Assembly: GCF_022348085.1 (NCBI RefSeq)
Contig: NZ_JAKRFN010000031.1
Span: forward strand, 1-58,472
Direction of reading: 5' to 3'
Length of the DNA stretch: 58,472 nucleotides
DNA from: Mycobacterium sp. PSTR-4-N
GTDB taxonomy: Bacteria > Actinomycetota > Actinomycetes > Mycobacteriales > Mycobacteriaceae
Under the pieces are notes generated by a model, which saw nothing but the letters and a program-made list of their open reading frames with translations, was not told where the DNA came from and did not search any database. The translations under genes were made by a program, and so were the position numbers. Positions within the stretch are counted from its first letter, which is position 1. Each line of letters begins with the position of its first letter. Shown piece by piece: positions 41,716-50,999 of the stretch.

Positions 41716-43244
41716 CAACAGCGACGGAGAGGGGCACGCAGGGAGCGGTCCCGGCGCGTCAGGTCCGTCTGGCCGAGCAGGTCAACGTGGCGGTGCTGTT
41801 CGACGGCCGCCAACACGACGTGACGCTTCCAGCCAGCTCCCCGGTGGCGGCGGTGGTCGACGCGCTGGTACGCCGGTTGCAGACCGACGACGACAGCGGT
41901 GAGGAGGGGCTGCGCAGCCCCGACGAAAACGGCATGGTCAGCCCCGGCCTGGTGAACCTGACCCATATCGACGGACGGCCGCTGAACCGGACGCAGACAT
42001 TGGGCCAGCAGGGGGTGGTCGACGGCGACCTGCTGGTGCTGGAGGTGATCGACGCCGAGGTCGAGTTCACCCCGGTGATCGAGTCCCCGTCGTCGGCGGT
42101 GGCGGTGCTGAACAAGGCCCGCACCCCCGTGGTGACTGCTGCCACGGCCCGGCTGGTGGCCGGAATCATCGTGGCGGTGGCGGTGACCGTGACGACCGCG
42201 CTGCTGATGCTGGCGTGGTCGCGCAACCGCGGCGCAGGCCAGGACTGGAACCTGATCCCGACCGCCGGCGCGGCGGGGCTGGGACTGCTGCTGATCGTCG
42301 GTGGGGCACTGGTGTGGAGACAGCAGCGGGATTCGGTGACCGCCAATGCGTTGTGGCTACCTGGGGCGTTGATCGCGTGCCCGGCGGCTGCGCTGATGGC
42401 CGCTCCGGGAAGCGTAGGGCCCTGGCACCTCACCTTCGCCGTGATGGTGGCGGTGGTCCTGGCGGCGCTGTTGTGGCGGCTGAGTCCAGCCCCACGTGCA
42501 CTGATGGCCACCATCGTCATCGTCGGCACCGGCCTGGCGGTCCTGGCCGTCATCCATGCGCTGACCGGAGCGACATTGCAGAACCTGTCGGTGGCGGTGA
42601 TGGTGCTGGCGCTGTTCGTGTTGACCGGGGCGCCGAAGATCGCTGCCCGCATGGCCGGTATCCCGGTGCCGCCATTCCCCACGGTCACCGGCAAGGACAC
42701 CTTCGATAACGCCGACGCCATCGCCAAGGAGGCGCTGGTGGCCGCCGAGCATCAGGGCACACCGAGTGTGGAGGACCTGCGCCGCGGGGCAGAGGCGGCC
42801 AACGTGTACTTGAGTGCGTTGCTGATCGCGGTGGCGATCTTCTTCGTGGGCGCATCGGTGTTCGTCGTGGAACCGGGGCGGGGCCGCTGGTGGCTGGCCA
42901 CGGTGTTCATCGGACTGCTGGCGACGGTGCTTGTGTTGCGCGGCAGGGCGTTCGCCGCTCGCGGGCAGGCGATCACCGTGGTGGCCGCTGCCGTGCTGAT
43001 GGTGATGGTCACGACCGTGAAGTACGCGCTGGCATGGCCGAACCCGGTGGCGGCCTACGCGGCGGCGGCGGTGATCCTGGCGCTGGGCGTCGCGGGAATG
43101 GGGGCCGCGGCCGTCGTTCCGGCGAAGGTGTTCTCCCCGGTGTTCCGCAAGGTCGTGGAATGGGTTGAGTACCTGTTGATCGTGGCGGTCCCGCCGATCG
43201 CGGTATGGCTGCTGAACCTGCTGGCCCTGGCGAGGAACATGTGA
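41706..43244 (+). CDS. eccD: ESX core membrane component EccD
   Basis: This protein of about 512 residues has an N-terminal ubiquitin-like (YukD) domain (about 18-120, VNVAVLFDGRQHDVTLPASS) and then about eleven membrane helices starting near residue 150. EccD dimers form the hydrophobic core of the ESX pore. Two in-frame ATGs (41706 and 41712) both follow GCGAGGG; the second gives an ATGA overlap with the espI stop. The stop overlaps the mycP ATG (TGATG). Sequence, length and order match ESX loci. Confidence 0.95.
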   Translation: MAMTTATERGTQGAVPARQVRLAEQVNVAVLFDGRQHDVTLPASSPVAAVVDALVRRLQTDDDSGEEGLRSPDENGMVSPGLVNLTHIDGRPLNRTQTLGQQGVVDGDLLVLEVIDAEVEFTPVIESPSSAVAVLNKARTPVVTAATARLVAGIIVAVAVTVTTALLMLAWSRNRGAGQDWNLIPTAGAAGLGLLLIVGGALVWRQQRDSVTANALWLPGALIACPAAALMAAPGSVGPWHLTFAVMVAVVLAALLWRLSPAPRALMATIVIVGTGLAVLAVIHALTGATLQNLSVAVMVLALFVLTGAPKIAARMAGIPVPPFPTVTGKDTFDNADAIAKEALVAAEHQGTPSVEDLRRGAEAANVYLSALLIAVAIFFVGASVFVVEPGRGRWWLATVFIGLLATVLVLRGRAFAARGQAITVVAAAVLMVMVTTVKYALAWPNPVAAYAAAAVILALGVAGMGAAAVVPAKVFSPVFRKVVEWVEYLLIVAVPPIAVWLLNLLALARNM

Positions 43245-44665
43245 TGGCTGGCTCTGTGGGGATCGGCCGTCGTCTGGGGGTCGCGGCAATGGCCGCGATG
43301 CTGGCGCTGGTGTGGCCGTCGGGCACCGCCACGGCGATCACACCTCCGGCGATCGATCCGGCCGCTGTACCCGCCGATGGTGTACCCGGCCCTGATGAGC
43401 CGATGAAGCAGCGTTACGCATGCCCTGGCAACGCGCTGATGCCGGGCACCGATGTGGCCGTGCCGCCCGCAGCGCAGACGTTCATGAATGTGCCGGAGCT
43501 GTGGAAGTCGGCCGGGCGGGGGGCCGGCGTGACGGTCGCGGTAATCGACACGGGTGTGTGGCCCTCTCCGCGTCTGCCGCGCCTGCGCGGCGGCGGCGAC
43601 TACGTCATGGCCGGTGACGGGCTGTCGGACTGCGACACCCACGGCAGCGTGGTCGCCAGCATCATCGCGGCCAGCCCGGCCGAGGGCGACGGCCTGGTGG
43701 GGGTCGCCCCGGAGGCCGAGATCATCTCGATCCGGCAGTCCTCGGGCATGTTCGTGCGCGAACGCGGCGGCAACGAGGATGACGCACGAGCGGGCACGGT
43801 GAGCACGTTGGCTCGCGCGATCGTGCACGCCGCCAACCTCGGCGCCCGGGTGATCAACATGTCCATCGTGTCCTGTGTCCCGGTGACCAAACCGGTGGAC
43901 CAGACCACGCTGGGAGCCGCGGTGCGGTATGCGGCGGTGGAAAAGGATGTCGTCCTGGTGGCCGCGGCCGGCAACGCCAATGCCGCCAGTGCCGGAATGC
44001 CGATGGGCACAGGGTGTTCCCAGAACCCCAACATCGACGCCACCAATGTCGATGATCCCCGCAACTGGGGTGGAGTCGTGACGATCAGCACGCCGTCGTG
44101 GTTCTCCGACTATGTGCTGTCGGTGAGTGCGACCGATGACCGGGGTCAGCCCGCGCAGACCCAGGAGGGCGCCGACATCAGCCTGGCCGGGCCGTGGGTC
44201 GGTGTGGCTGCTCCGGGCCTGTTCGTGGAGGGGGTCAACCCCGCCGGAGGCATCATCAACGCCACCGTCGATCCGCAGACCTCGGAACTGAAGCCGATGA
44301 GCGGCACAAGCTTTTCTGCGGCATATGTGTCGGGGCTGGCGGCGCTGATCCGCGCCAAGTACCCCGATCTGCCTGCCGCACAGGTGATCAACCGGATTAA
44401 GCAGACCGCCCACTCACCGGCGGCGGTGGTGGACAACAGGGTCGGCCACGGGGTGATCGACCCGCTGGCTGCTCTGAACTTCGATGTACCCGAAATCCCG
44501 GCACCCCGGGAGAACCTGACACGACCGCTGGGACCTCCGGCGCCCCCGCCCCCGACCGATCATCGGCCGATGATCCTGGCGGTGGCCGGATCGACCGCAC
44601 TGCTGCTGGTGCTCGGTGTGGTGCTGCTGGTGACGTCGATGTCGAAATCGCGACGAGGACAGTAG
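43244..44665 (+). CDS. mycP: Mycosin serine protease MycP
   Basis: This 473-residue subtilisin-like protease is anchored in the membrane with its catalytic domain outside. It has a signal peptide (about 1-31, cleavage near ATA). The catalytic triad is D102 (AVIDTGV), H133 (DTHGS) and S355 (SGTSFSA), with oxyanion N243 (AAGN). A Pro linker and one C-terminal membrane helix (about 440-463) are followed by basic residues. Mycosins cap and stabilise the ESX complex. ATG 43244 overlaps the eccD stop; a 13-codon upstream extension in the same frame is shadow. All catalytic residues are intact. Confidence 0.96.
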   Translation: MAGSVGIGRRLGVAAMAAMLALVWPSGTATAITPPAIDPAAVPADGVPGPDEPMKQRYACPGNALMPGTDVAVPPAAQTFMNVPELWKSAGRGAGVTVAVIDTGVWPSPRLPRLRGGGDYVMAGDGLSDCDTHGSVVASIIAASPAEGDGLVGVAPEAEIISIRQSSGMFVRERGGNEDDARAGTVSTLARAIVHAANLGARVINMSIVSCVPVTKPVDQTTLGAAVRYAAVEKDVVLVAAAGNANAASAGMPMGTGCSQNPNIDATNVDDPRNWGGVVTISTPSWFSDYVLSVSATDDRGQPAQTQEGADISLAGPWVGVAAPGLFVEGVNPAGGIINATVDPQTSELKPMSGTSFSAAYVSGLAALIRAKYPDLPAAQVINRIKQTAHSPAAVVDNRVGHGVIDPLAALNFDVPEIPAPRENLTRPLGPPAPPPPTDHRPMILAVAGSTALLLVLGVVLLVTSMSKSRRGQ

Positions 44666-44674
44666 GGGGCGACC

Positions 44675-46321
44675 GTGACCGTGCTCGATGAGCAAATTCC
44701 CGGCCCGCATGCAGGATTCGGTGAGCAGATTCGACGCTGGCGGCTGGATTTGCGGTTGAAGCTGGTGGTGATTGCCGAACTGATCGCCGCGGCGATCCTG
44801 GTTGCGGCCTCGCCGGTGCCGTGGTGGCTGATTCCACTGGTGCTGGTTCTGGTGCTGCTGGTGGTGACTGTCAGCTACAACGGTGCGACGGCGCCCGGCT
44901 GGCTGGCCCGATGGATGCGGTTCGTGTACTTCCGGCGCCGCGAGAGTGCCCGGCGGGCCCGCGCCCGTATCCCCGAGCCGTTCACCGTAGACATGCCCGG
45001 TGCGGGGCCGGTGGGGATGATCTGGGACGGCCAGTACGCGGTCACCATGATCACCCTGCACGGTCGCCCGTTTTCTCCCACGGTGCTGGTGCCCACGGGA
45101 GCAGAGACCATCGACACGATCCCGTTGGAGGCGATTCAATCCCGGTTGCGCCAGTTCGCTGGTCTGGAGCTGCACTCGGTGGACGTGGTGCAGGTGGGCA
45201 GCCGGGTGGCCGCCGACGGGAGCTACACCCCGAAGTACGCCGAGATCGTCGGTGACCGCGCCGCTGTCGGCGACCGCCGCTCCTGGCTGGTGTTGCGGCT
45301 GTGCCCGCAGGCGTGCCTGGCGGCGATGCTGTATCGCGGCGATGCCGCCGCGGCCGCTGCAGCGGCCACCGAGAGGGTACGGCAGGCGGTGTTGCGGGCG
45401 GGCTGCCGGGCGGTGACCTGCACCGCGCCGCAGATGAGCGCAGCGATCACCGCCCTGCTCAACGAAACCGATCTGGATCGCGTGCAGGAGAATTGGTCGA
45501 ACCTGGACGCCGACGCCGACTACGTGACCACCTATCGCATCTCCGGGCGTGACCTGACGACCAAAATGCTCAACGACCTGTGGACGGTGCGGGCACACCG
45601 CACCGTCACCACCGTGAGGGTGTTCGGTGACCGCGCTGGCAGCTCCCGCGTCGCCGGCCTGGTGCGCTTCCACACCGACGCCCCGTTGACCCACCCTCCG
45701 CTGCTGGCGCTGCAGCCGGTCTCCGGTCAGGCCTTCGACTCCCTACTGGCGTCGTTGCCGTTGGGGGACAGGGCTTTGCATCTGGAGATGTCGCCACGCC
45801 TGCTCGGCGACGGCGCCGACCTGAAGATTCCGGTGGGTCCGTCGGGGCCGATGTTCGGCATGACCGTCACCGGAGTCCCATTCCTGATGCCGCTGACCGA
45901 TCCGCTGCGGGCGACTCGGGTTTCGATCAACGCCGACCTTTCGGTCGTGATCCCGCTGCTGCTGCGGACCAGCGCCGCCGGGGCGGTGATCCTGATCCAC
46001 AGTGATCGTCCCGCTGTGTGGCGACCGTTGTGCGACAACGACTATCGGATCAGTTTGGCCGGTGACCGTGACCCAGTGCGGCAGCCGACGGTGATCGTGG
46101 CTGACGGCGAGGGGTTGGCGCTGACGGCCGGTGAGCGGGGACACAGTCTGGTGACCGTGGGGTCAGTGGACTCCGACGCTGATGTGACGATCGTGCAGGA
46201 GTCCCCGGACGAACTGGTGATCGGAACTCCGGCGGTGCGTGGGGTGCGATTGTCGGTGATGCGGCCCCGCAATGAAGCGCAGTTCCTGACCCATCTGCGG
46301 ACAGGAGCACTGCAGCCGTGA
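44675..46321 (+). CDS. eccE: ESX core component EccE
   Basis: This 548-residue protein has two N-terminal membrane helices (about 28-68) followed by a large soluble domain, the EccE layout. It forms the outer rim of the ESX membrane complex. GTG 44675 is preceded by TAGGGGG nine bases after the mycP stop. It is longer than EccE of ESX-1 (about 460 residues), with an added beta-rich C-terminal part (about 430-548). Its stop overlaps the eccA start (GTGA). Confidence 0.9.
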   Translation: MTVLDEQIPGPHAGFGEQIRRWRLDLRLKLVVIAELIAAAILVAASPVPWWLIPLVLVLVLLVVTVSYNGATAPGWLARWMRFVYFRRRESARRARARIPEPFTVDMPGAGPVGMIWDGQYAVTMITLHGRPFSPTVLVPTGAETIDTIPLEAIQSRLRQFAGLELHSVDVVQVGSRVAADGSYTPKYAEIVGDRAAVGDRRSWLVLRLCPQACLAAMLYRGDAAAAAAAATERVRQAVLRAGCRAVTCTAPQMSAAITALLNETDLDRVQENWSNLDADADYVTTYRISGRDLTTKMLNDLWTVRAHRTVTTVRVFGDRAGSSRVAGLVRFHTDAPLTHPPLLALQPVSGQAFDSLLASLPLGDRALHLEMSPRLLGDGADLKIPVGPSGPMFGMTVTGVPFLMPLTDPLRATRVSINADLSVVIPLLLRTSAAGAVILIHSDRPAVWRPLCDNDYRISLAGDRDPVRQPTVIVADGEGLALTAGERGHSLVTVGSVDSDADVTIVQESPDELVIGTPAVRGVRLSVMRPRNEAQFLTHLRTGALQP

Positions 46322-48201
46322 TCGATGACCGTTCACTGCAGGCGCTGCGGGCCGCGATGAAGGTGCTGAGCAGTTCTCCGGATCGGGCTGGGCAGGTGTT
46401 CGTCCTAGCGACCGGGGACAACCCAGAGCTGGCCGACGCCTGGTTGGGCCGGTATGCGACCGGGGAGCGCTCGATGCAGGTGCTGGAGCGACTGGCTACC
46501 CACGCCGACCGGCTCGGCGACGGGCTGGTGCGGATTCAGCATCGGCCCGCCGATCTGCGAGCGCACTTCGACATCGACTATGTGCGGATGCCGATTGTGG
46601 ACGCGACTACCGCACGGTTGGCCTACGCCGCGGCACTGATTCGGGAGCAGAACTGGCAAGGCGCCGACGACATGGTGCGCACGCTTCCGGCGACACCGGC
46701 GGTGGGCTATGTGCGGTCGGTGCTGGCCACCGCCACCAAGCGCTGGCCTGATGTTCTGGTCGCGGTGAGCAACTGCCGGCAGTGGCATGGCGACCCGCAT
46801 CTGCGTAGGGCCGCCAGCCTGCAGGAGGCTTGGGCGGCAGCCTCTTTGGGGCTGACCGATCGGGCCTTGGAAGCCGTCGAGCGGGTGGTCAATCCTCCCG
46901 CCGACGATACGGCGACTGGGTGGAAGCCCAGTGCCCAGCAGGCCAGCGACGACCTGACCAGGGACGCGCTGTTCTGTCGGGCGCTGGTGCTGCGCCATCA
47001 GGGCCAGGCCGAGGAAGCGCGCACGGTGCTGACCAACATCCGCGTTCAGTGGCCCGACTTCGAGCGTGCCCAGACCGCGCTGTCGGACCCGAGTTTCGGA
47101 TTGCAGATCACCGACCCGCAGACGATCGAGACACGCACCGATCGCTGGGACCCCTCCACTGAGACCAGCCCCGAAGAGCGGGCCGCTCAGGAGTCGGCCC
47201 GCTCGGCGAAGACCCTGCTGGCTGAGGCCGAAGCGGAGCTGGAGGCGATGGTCGGCCTCGGTGAGGTCAAGGCGCGGATCGCCGAGCTGCGCCACGACTC
47301 CATCGCGCGAGTGCTGCGGCAGCGCAAGGGATTACCGACCTCCCCGGTGTCGCGTCACCTGTTGATGATGGGTCCCCCCGGAGTCGGCAAGACGGTGTCG
47401 GCGCGGGTGATCGCCCACATCTTCTGCGGACTGGGGCTGCTTCGCCGTCCCGACGTCTATGAAACCCGCCGTGACAAGCTGATCGGCCGCCACGTCGGCG
47501 ACACCGAGAACAACACTCTTGAGCAGCTCGAAACGGGTTTGGGCGCCACGGTGTTCATCGACGAGTTCGGTGATCTCATCCACACCGGCTACGGTTCGGG
47601 TGACCCGTACGGTCAAGCCATCATCAGCACCCTGGTCCCGTTCATGGAGAACCACCGCGACGACATGGTGGTCATCGCCGCAGGGTATCCGATGGCCAGC
47701 CAGCGTGTGTTGGCCGCCAATGATGGTCTGCGGGGGCGTTTCGCCACGCTCATCGAGTACACCTCATATAACCCGGATCAGTTGATTGCGATCATGGAGG
47801 GGATCGCGGCCAAGGACGGTGACACCTTCGCACCGGATGCGCTGCTGTCGCTACGGGAGAGTTTCGCGCAGTACTACAACGCCCAGATCACCAGCAGCGA
47901 AGGTGATGTCATCCGCGTGATCGACGGCCTGGGTAACGGGCGTTTCGTGCGCACCGTGGTGGAGAAGGCGCAGTTGAACCGCAACAGCCGCATCGTGAGT
48001 TCGCTGGGCTTGAGCGGTGCCGACCTGTCCGACCCCGATTTTGGCACCGACCTCGATGCGGACATGCTGACCCTGCTGACCGCTGAGGACGTGCACTACG
48101 GGCATCAGCAGGCGCTGCCCCCGGAGATGCGAACCAACGGCGCGCGGGCGTCGGACTGGCTGCGCGAGTCGGAGGAACGGCGCCGGACTCAAACCCAGTA
48201 A
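46318..48201 (+). CDS. eccA: ESX cytosolic AAA+ ATPase EccA
   Basis: This 627-residue protein has a TPR-like helical N-domain (about 1-280) and a CbxX/CfxQ-type AAA+ domain: Walker A GPPGVGKT (about 352-359), Walker B TVFIDEFGD, and GRHVGDTENNT before it. EccA is the cytosolic ATPase of ESX systems, thought to free substrates from EspG and other escorts. GTG 46318 overlaps the eccE stop by four bases. It is the last ESX gene; the 60-bp gap after it holds the shared promoter motif for the conjugation genes. Confidence 0.95.
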   Translation: MIDDRSLQALRAAMKVLSSSPDRAGQVFVLATGDNPELADAWLGRYATGERSMQVLERLATHADRLGDGLVRIQHRPADLRAHFDIDYVRMPIVDATTARLAYAAALIREQNWQGADDMVRTLPATPAVGYVRSVLATATKRWPDVLVAVSNCRQWHGDPHLRRAASLQEAWAAASLGLTDRALEAVERVVNPPADDTATGWKPSAQQASDDLTRDALFCRALVLRHQGQAEEARTVLTNIRVQWPDFERAQTALSDPSFGLQITDPQTIETRTDRWDPSTETSPEERAAQESARSAKTLLAEAEAELEAMVGLGEVKARIAELRHDSIARVLRQRKGLPTSPVSRHLLMMGPPGVGKTVSARVIAHIFCGLGLLRRPDVYETRRDKLIGRHVGDTENNTLEQLETGLGATVFIDEFGDLIHTGYGSGDPYGQAIISTLVPFMENHRDDMVVIAAGYPMASQRVLAANDGLRGRFATLIEYTSYNPDQLIAIMEGIAAKDGDTFAPDALLSLRESFAQYYNAQITSSEGDVIRVIDGLGNGRFVRTVVEKAQLNRNSRIVSSLGLSGADLSDPDFGTDLDADMLTLLTAEDVHYGHQQALPPEMRTNGARASDWLRESEERRRTQTQ

Positions 48202-48215
48202 CGGCGTTCGGACAA

Positions 48216-48239
48216 TGTTCACGTATTGACTGACGTTGT
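48216..48239 (+). promoter_or_regulatory. Shared TGTTCAC...GTTGT motif, site 4
   Basis: TGTTCAC (48216-48222), four bases, TG, six bases, GTTGT. It fills the 60-bp gap between eccA and the first conjugation gene and lies 22 bp before its ATG. A TCTGTCTG tail similar to that of site 5 follows. Confidence 0.55.
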
Positions 48240-48261
48240 ATCTGTCTGCCAGGATTCGGGC

Positions 48262-48672
48262 ATGCATGCAGCCGATCCGTCCTTTGATGTGAACAGCGCA
48301 CACGCGGCGATCGCTGCGGCGGAAACGCTGCTCAGGGTGGGCCGGCCCGGTCTGGGCCGTGACCGGCCCGCTGATTACTGGGACGTGCAGGCGGTCCGTC
48401 CTCTGGCCGCGCTGCTGTTCGCGGCGTCGCCGCTCGGCAATGGGCAGGGAATTGAATGGGTGCGGGCGGCACTGGATAACGTCGACCCCGAGGACGTACG
48501 AAGTCCGGGCTGGGCGCAGGCCGCACTGCGGTGTGCGGTGTCAGCACCGGTGCTGGGCCGCTCGGTGGTGCGCGCGCTGACCTTCGACGCCCGGCAGCGG
48601 GATTCGGTCGTCGCGGCGATTCGCGCGGCGATCAGCCCCGACGAACTGCAGGGGGAGCAGCGCTGTGGCTAG
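48262..48672 (+). CDS. Stand-alone copy of the coupling-protein helical domain, 136 aa
   Basis: Residues 40-125 align with residues 151-236 of the coupling protein encoded by the next gene. Shared blocks are W(D/E)xQAxxPLAAxLFAASPxGN, W(V)xxxxDNxDP, PGWAQAA and D(A/P)RQRDSVxxxxRxAIxP. In VirD4-type proteins this segment is the all-alpha domain that recognises substrate. There are no Walker motifs here. ATG 48262 is the first codon after the shared promoter motif; its stop overlaps the coupling-protein GTG by eight bases. It may be a free substrate-recognition or regulatory subunit, or a decoy. Homology is read directly; function is inferred. Confidence 0.8.
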   Translation: MHAADPSFDVNSAHAAIAAAETLLRVGRPGLGRDRPADYWDVQAVRPLAALLFAASPLGNGQGIEWVRAALDNVDPEDVRSPGWAQAALRCAVSAPVLGRSVVRALTFDARQRDSVVAAIRAAISPDELQGEQRCG

Positions 48673-50122
48673 TCCTGCGGTGTCTGAGGCTCCGACGTTC
48701 ACCCCCACGCCTACCACCTACTGCGGCTTCGACCGCCGGATGGTCGGCAAGCGTGAGCAGTTGTACGTGCCACGCAGTGCCCCAATGGTGTTGGTGTCTG
48801 CGCCCTCGGACACCGGTAAGTCGCGGCGCATCCTGGCGCCGGCGGCGGTGCTGTGGGGCGGGCCGGCGGTGGTGGTGTCGTCCAAGGACGATCTGATGCA
48901 GAACGTGATGCAGCGGCGGTGGGGGCCGCGGGCACTGCTCGATCTGCGGCCGCTCAGTTCTCCCGTGTATCCCGAGGGCATCGTGGCCAATGTCTATGAC
49001 CCGACGGTGACCATCGACAGCCCCTACGAGGCGTTGACGGTGGCCGAGACGATCATGCAGATGGCCACCGTTGGCCTGGGGACCGGGGCCGATCAGGTTT
49101 CCGACGGTGGGGTGTGGGAATCCCAGGCTGCCGGTCCGCTGGCGGCGTTCCTGTTCGCTGCCAGCCCGCAGGGCAACAGCAAGGGCATGGACTGGGTTCT
49201 GACCGGGGTGGACAACATTGACCCGAAGAACACCAGTGAACCGGGCTGGGCGCAGGCGGCCGCGATCTGCCATCAATACCCCACACTGTCGATGGGCATG
49301 ATGCGGATCATGGAAATGGATCCCCGGCAACGGGATTCGGTAGCCATCACCATGCGCAAGGCAATTACGCCGTGGCTGCGGACCTCGCTGGTGCAGCGCC
49401 CGGGCGCGCAGCCGTTCACCCCCGATTTCCTCGATGATCCCCAGGCGACGCTGTATGTGCTGGCCCCGGCCGACGGCACGGTAGCCGGCTCGGCGGTGAC
49501 GCTGCTGGATTCGCTGGTGCGGCGGTGGCGGGAGAAGACCTCGGCGCGCGAGCCGATGCACCGGCTGCTGATGATCGTCGACGAGCTGCCGAACACCGCA
49601 CCGATTCCTTCGCTGCGCAGGATCGTCGGGGAGGGCCGCGGCCTGGGGATCAACTTCATGGCTGCGGTGCAGGCGTCGTCGTCGCTGGACACCGTGTACG
49701 GGCCGACCTATGCCAACGAGTTGCGCGACATCTTCGGGGCCGCGGTGATCATGTTCGGCGCCCGCGAGGAGGAGTTGTTGACTGCCGCCGAGAACTGGTC
49801 GGGTCTGACCAATCGGCGCAGCCAGGGGTTCGGGCAGGCCGATGCCCACAAGAATCTCAGCAGCGACCTGGGCGCGACGCTGCGCTGGCAGGAGTTGCTG
49901 CCCCCGGATCGTGAGCATGCCCGCCTGCTGGTGCGCGGTGGCGTGGGAACCTGCGTGGAGATCCCGGATTGGTCGGAGTTCCTGCATCGCTACGACACGG
50001 CGATCAGGGAAATCCTGTCACGCACTGGCAGCCGGGAAAGAGCTGGCGCCAAGCAGTATTCGCGTGCTGCGGGACTGCTTCGCCGGTTGTGGTCGGACAC
50101 CCGCAACGACGCAGAGCTGTGA
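48665..50122 (+). CDS. virD4: VirD4/TraG-like conjugative coupling protein, 485 aa
   Basis: This T4SS coupling ATPase would bring the DNA relaxosome to the channel. Walker A is APSDTGKS (about 46-53) and Walker B is LLMIVDELP (about 301-309). VVVSSKDDL, AGSAVTLLDSLVRR and GLGINFMAAVQ are typical of the TraG family, and an all-alpha domain lies at about 150-240. The usual N-terminal membrane helices are absent: the protein starts about 25 residues before the ATPase fold. GTG 48665 follows AGGGGGAG. The convergent membrane protein downstream could supply the anchor. Confidence 0.9.
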   Translation: MASPAVSEAPTFTPTPTTYCGFDRRMVGKREQLYVPRSAPMVLVSAPSDTGKSRRILAPAAVLWGGPAVVVSSKDDLMQNVMQRRWGPRALLDLRPLSSPVYPEGIVANVYDPTVTIDSPYEALTVAETIMQMATVGLGTGADQVSDGGVWESQAAGPLAAFLFAASPQGNSKGMDWVLTGVDNIDPKNTSEPGWAQAAAICHQYPTLSMGMMRIMEMDPRQRDSVAITMRKAITPWLRTSLVQRPGAQPFTPDFLDDPQATLYVLAPADGTVAGSAVTLLDSLVRRWREKTSAREPMHRLLMIVDELPNTAPIPSLRRIVGEGRGLGINFMAAVQASSSLDTVYGPTYANELRDIFGAAVIMFGAREEELLTAAENWSGLTNRRSQGFGQADAHKNLSSDLGATLRWQELLPPDREHARLLVRGGVGTCVEIPDWSEFLHRYDTAIREILSRTGSRERAGAKQYSRAAGLLRRLWSDTRNDAEL

Positions 50123-50176
50123 TCGTCGTTCAGCACCATCAGGGGTCCAACACCAACCCCTGCCCAGCGGGGCGCT

Positions 50177-50998
50177 TCAGCCGGCGTGGGTCGCGCCGAT
50201 GGTACTCGATGGCGTCAGCGATTCCACGACAACGTTTTTCACACCGACACCCACGGCTGCCAGGGTCCAGATGATACCCAGCACATTGACAGCCAGAGCA
50301 ACGGTGAGCAGCCGCGAGGATCGCGGCAGCGAACGGACTGATCCGGCGCCGGGCGGAGTGCGGTCGATGGGGTCGGCCACCGGAGCGGTGTCAAACACTG
50401 ACGGTGCGGTCAGGTCGTCGGGTAGCAGTGTGGCGGGCAGTTCCACCGACGGCGCTGGTGGGGTCAGCGGCCACCACTCGGTGGAGCCGTCGATGGCCAG
50501 CCAGCCGTTGAGGATGCCGTAGATAGCCGCGGTCAGGGCGGCGGCTGGAAGCTGCGCCATCAGCCAGGGCGCCAGGATCGCGCTCTTGAGCCCCTGGCCG
50601 GGGTCATAGAGCAGGGTCGTCACCGCGCCGAGCACCGCTGCGACGAACAACAGCGCTGGGATGGGGTAGGAGCGCAGCCGGTCTGGGATCAACGTCTCGA
50701 TGCGCTGGTAGATGACCCGACCCGCAGGCCAGCCCAGCGGTGCCGCCAGCGCGGCCAGGATGACGATGGCCAGCTCAACCTTGGTCTCCACGGTCTTAGC
50801 GCCCCGGCTCAGCAACGGGTGAGTGCCGTGGTCGTCGTAGGGGTTGGGGCGGGCGCCGGCGGTCTCGCGGTGACGCCGACGGATGCGCCGGTTGAGCAGT
50901 TCGGCCCGGCGTATCTGCATCGTGAAGATTCCGGAGTGCTCGGCGATCCACTCGCGGCGCAACTCGTCGTATCGGTCCACACTCGGCTTGAACAACAT
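50177..50998 (-). CDS. Polytopic membrane protein between coupling protein and T4SS operon, 273 aa
   Basis: This protein has a cytoplasmic N-terminus of about 70 basic/charged residues, then membrane helices at about 74-95, 113-132, 142-165 and 232-255. It has a long Pro/Ser loop between the last two. ATG 50996-50998 is immediately beside the divergent shared motif, so the transcript may be nearly leaderless. It is convergent with virD4 (54 bp between stops). Because VirD4 here lacks membrane helices, this protein is a candidate anchor or inner-membrane partner. No family recognised. Confidence 0.75.
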   Translation of the reverse strand: MLFKPSVDRYDELRREWIAEHSGIFTMQIRRAELLNRRIRRRHRETAGARPNPYDDHGTHPLLSRGAKTVETKVELAIVILAALAAPLGWPAGRVIYQRIETLIPDRLRSYPIPALLFVAAVLGAVTTLLYDPGQGLKSAILAPWLMAQLPAAALTAAIYGILNGWLAIDGSTEWWPLTPPAPSVELPATLLPDDLTAPSVFDTAPVADPIDRTPPGAGSVRSLPRSSRLLTVALAVNVLGIIWTLAAVGVGVKNVVVESLTPSSTIGATHAG

Positions 50999-50999
50999 T

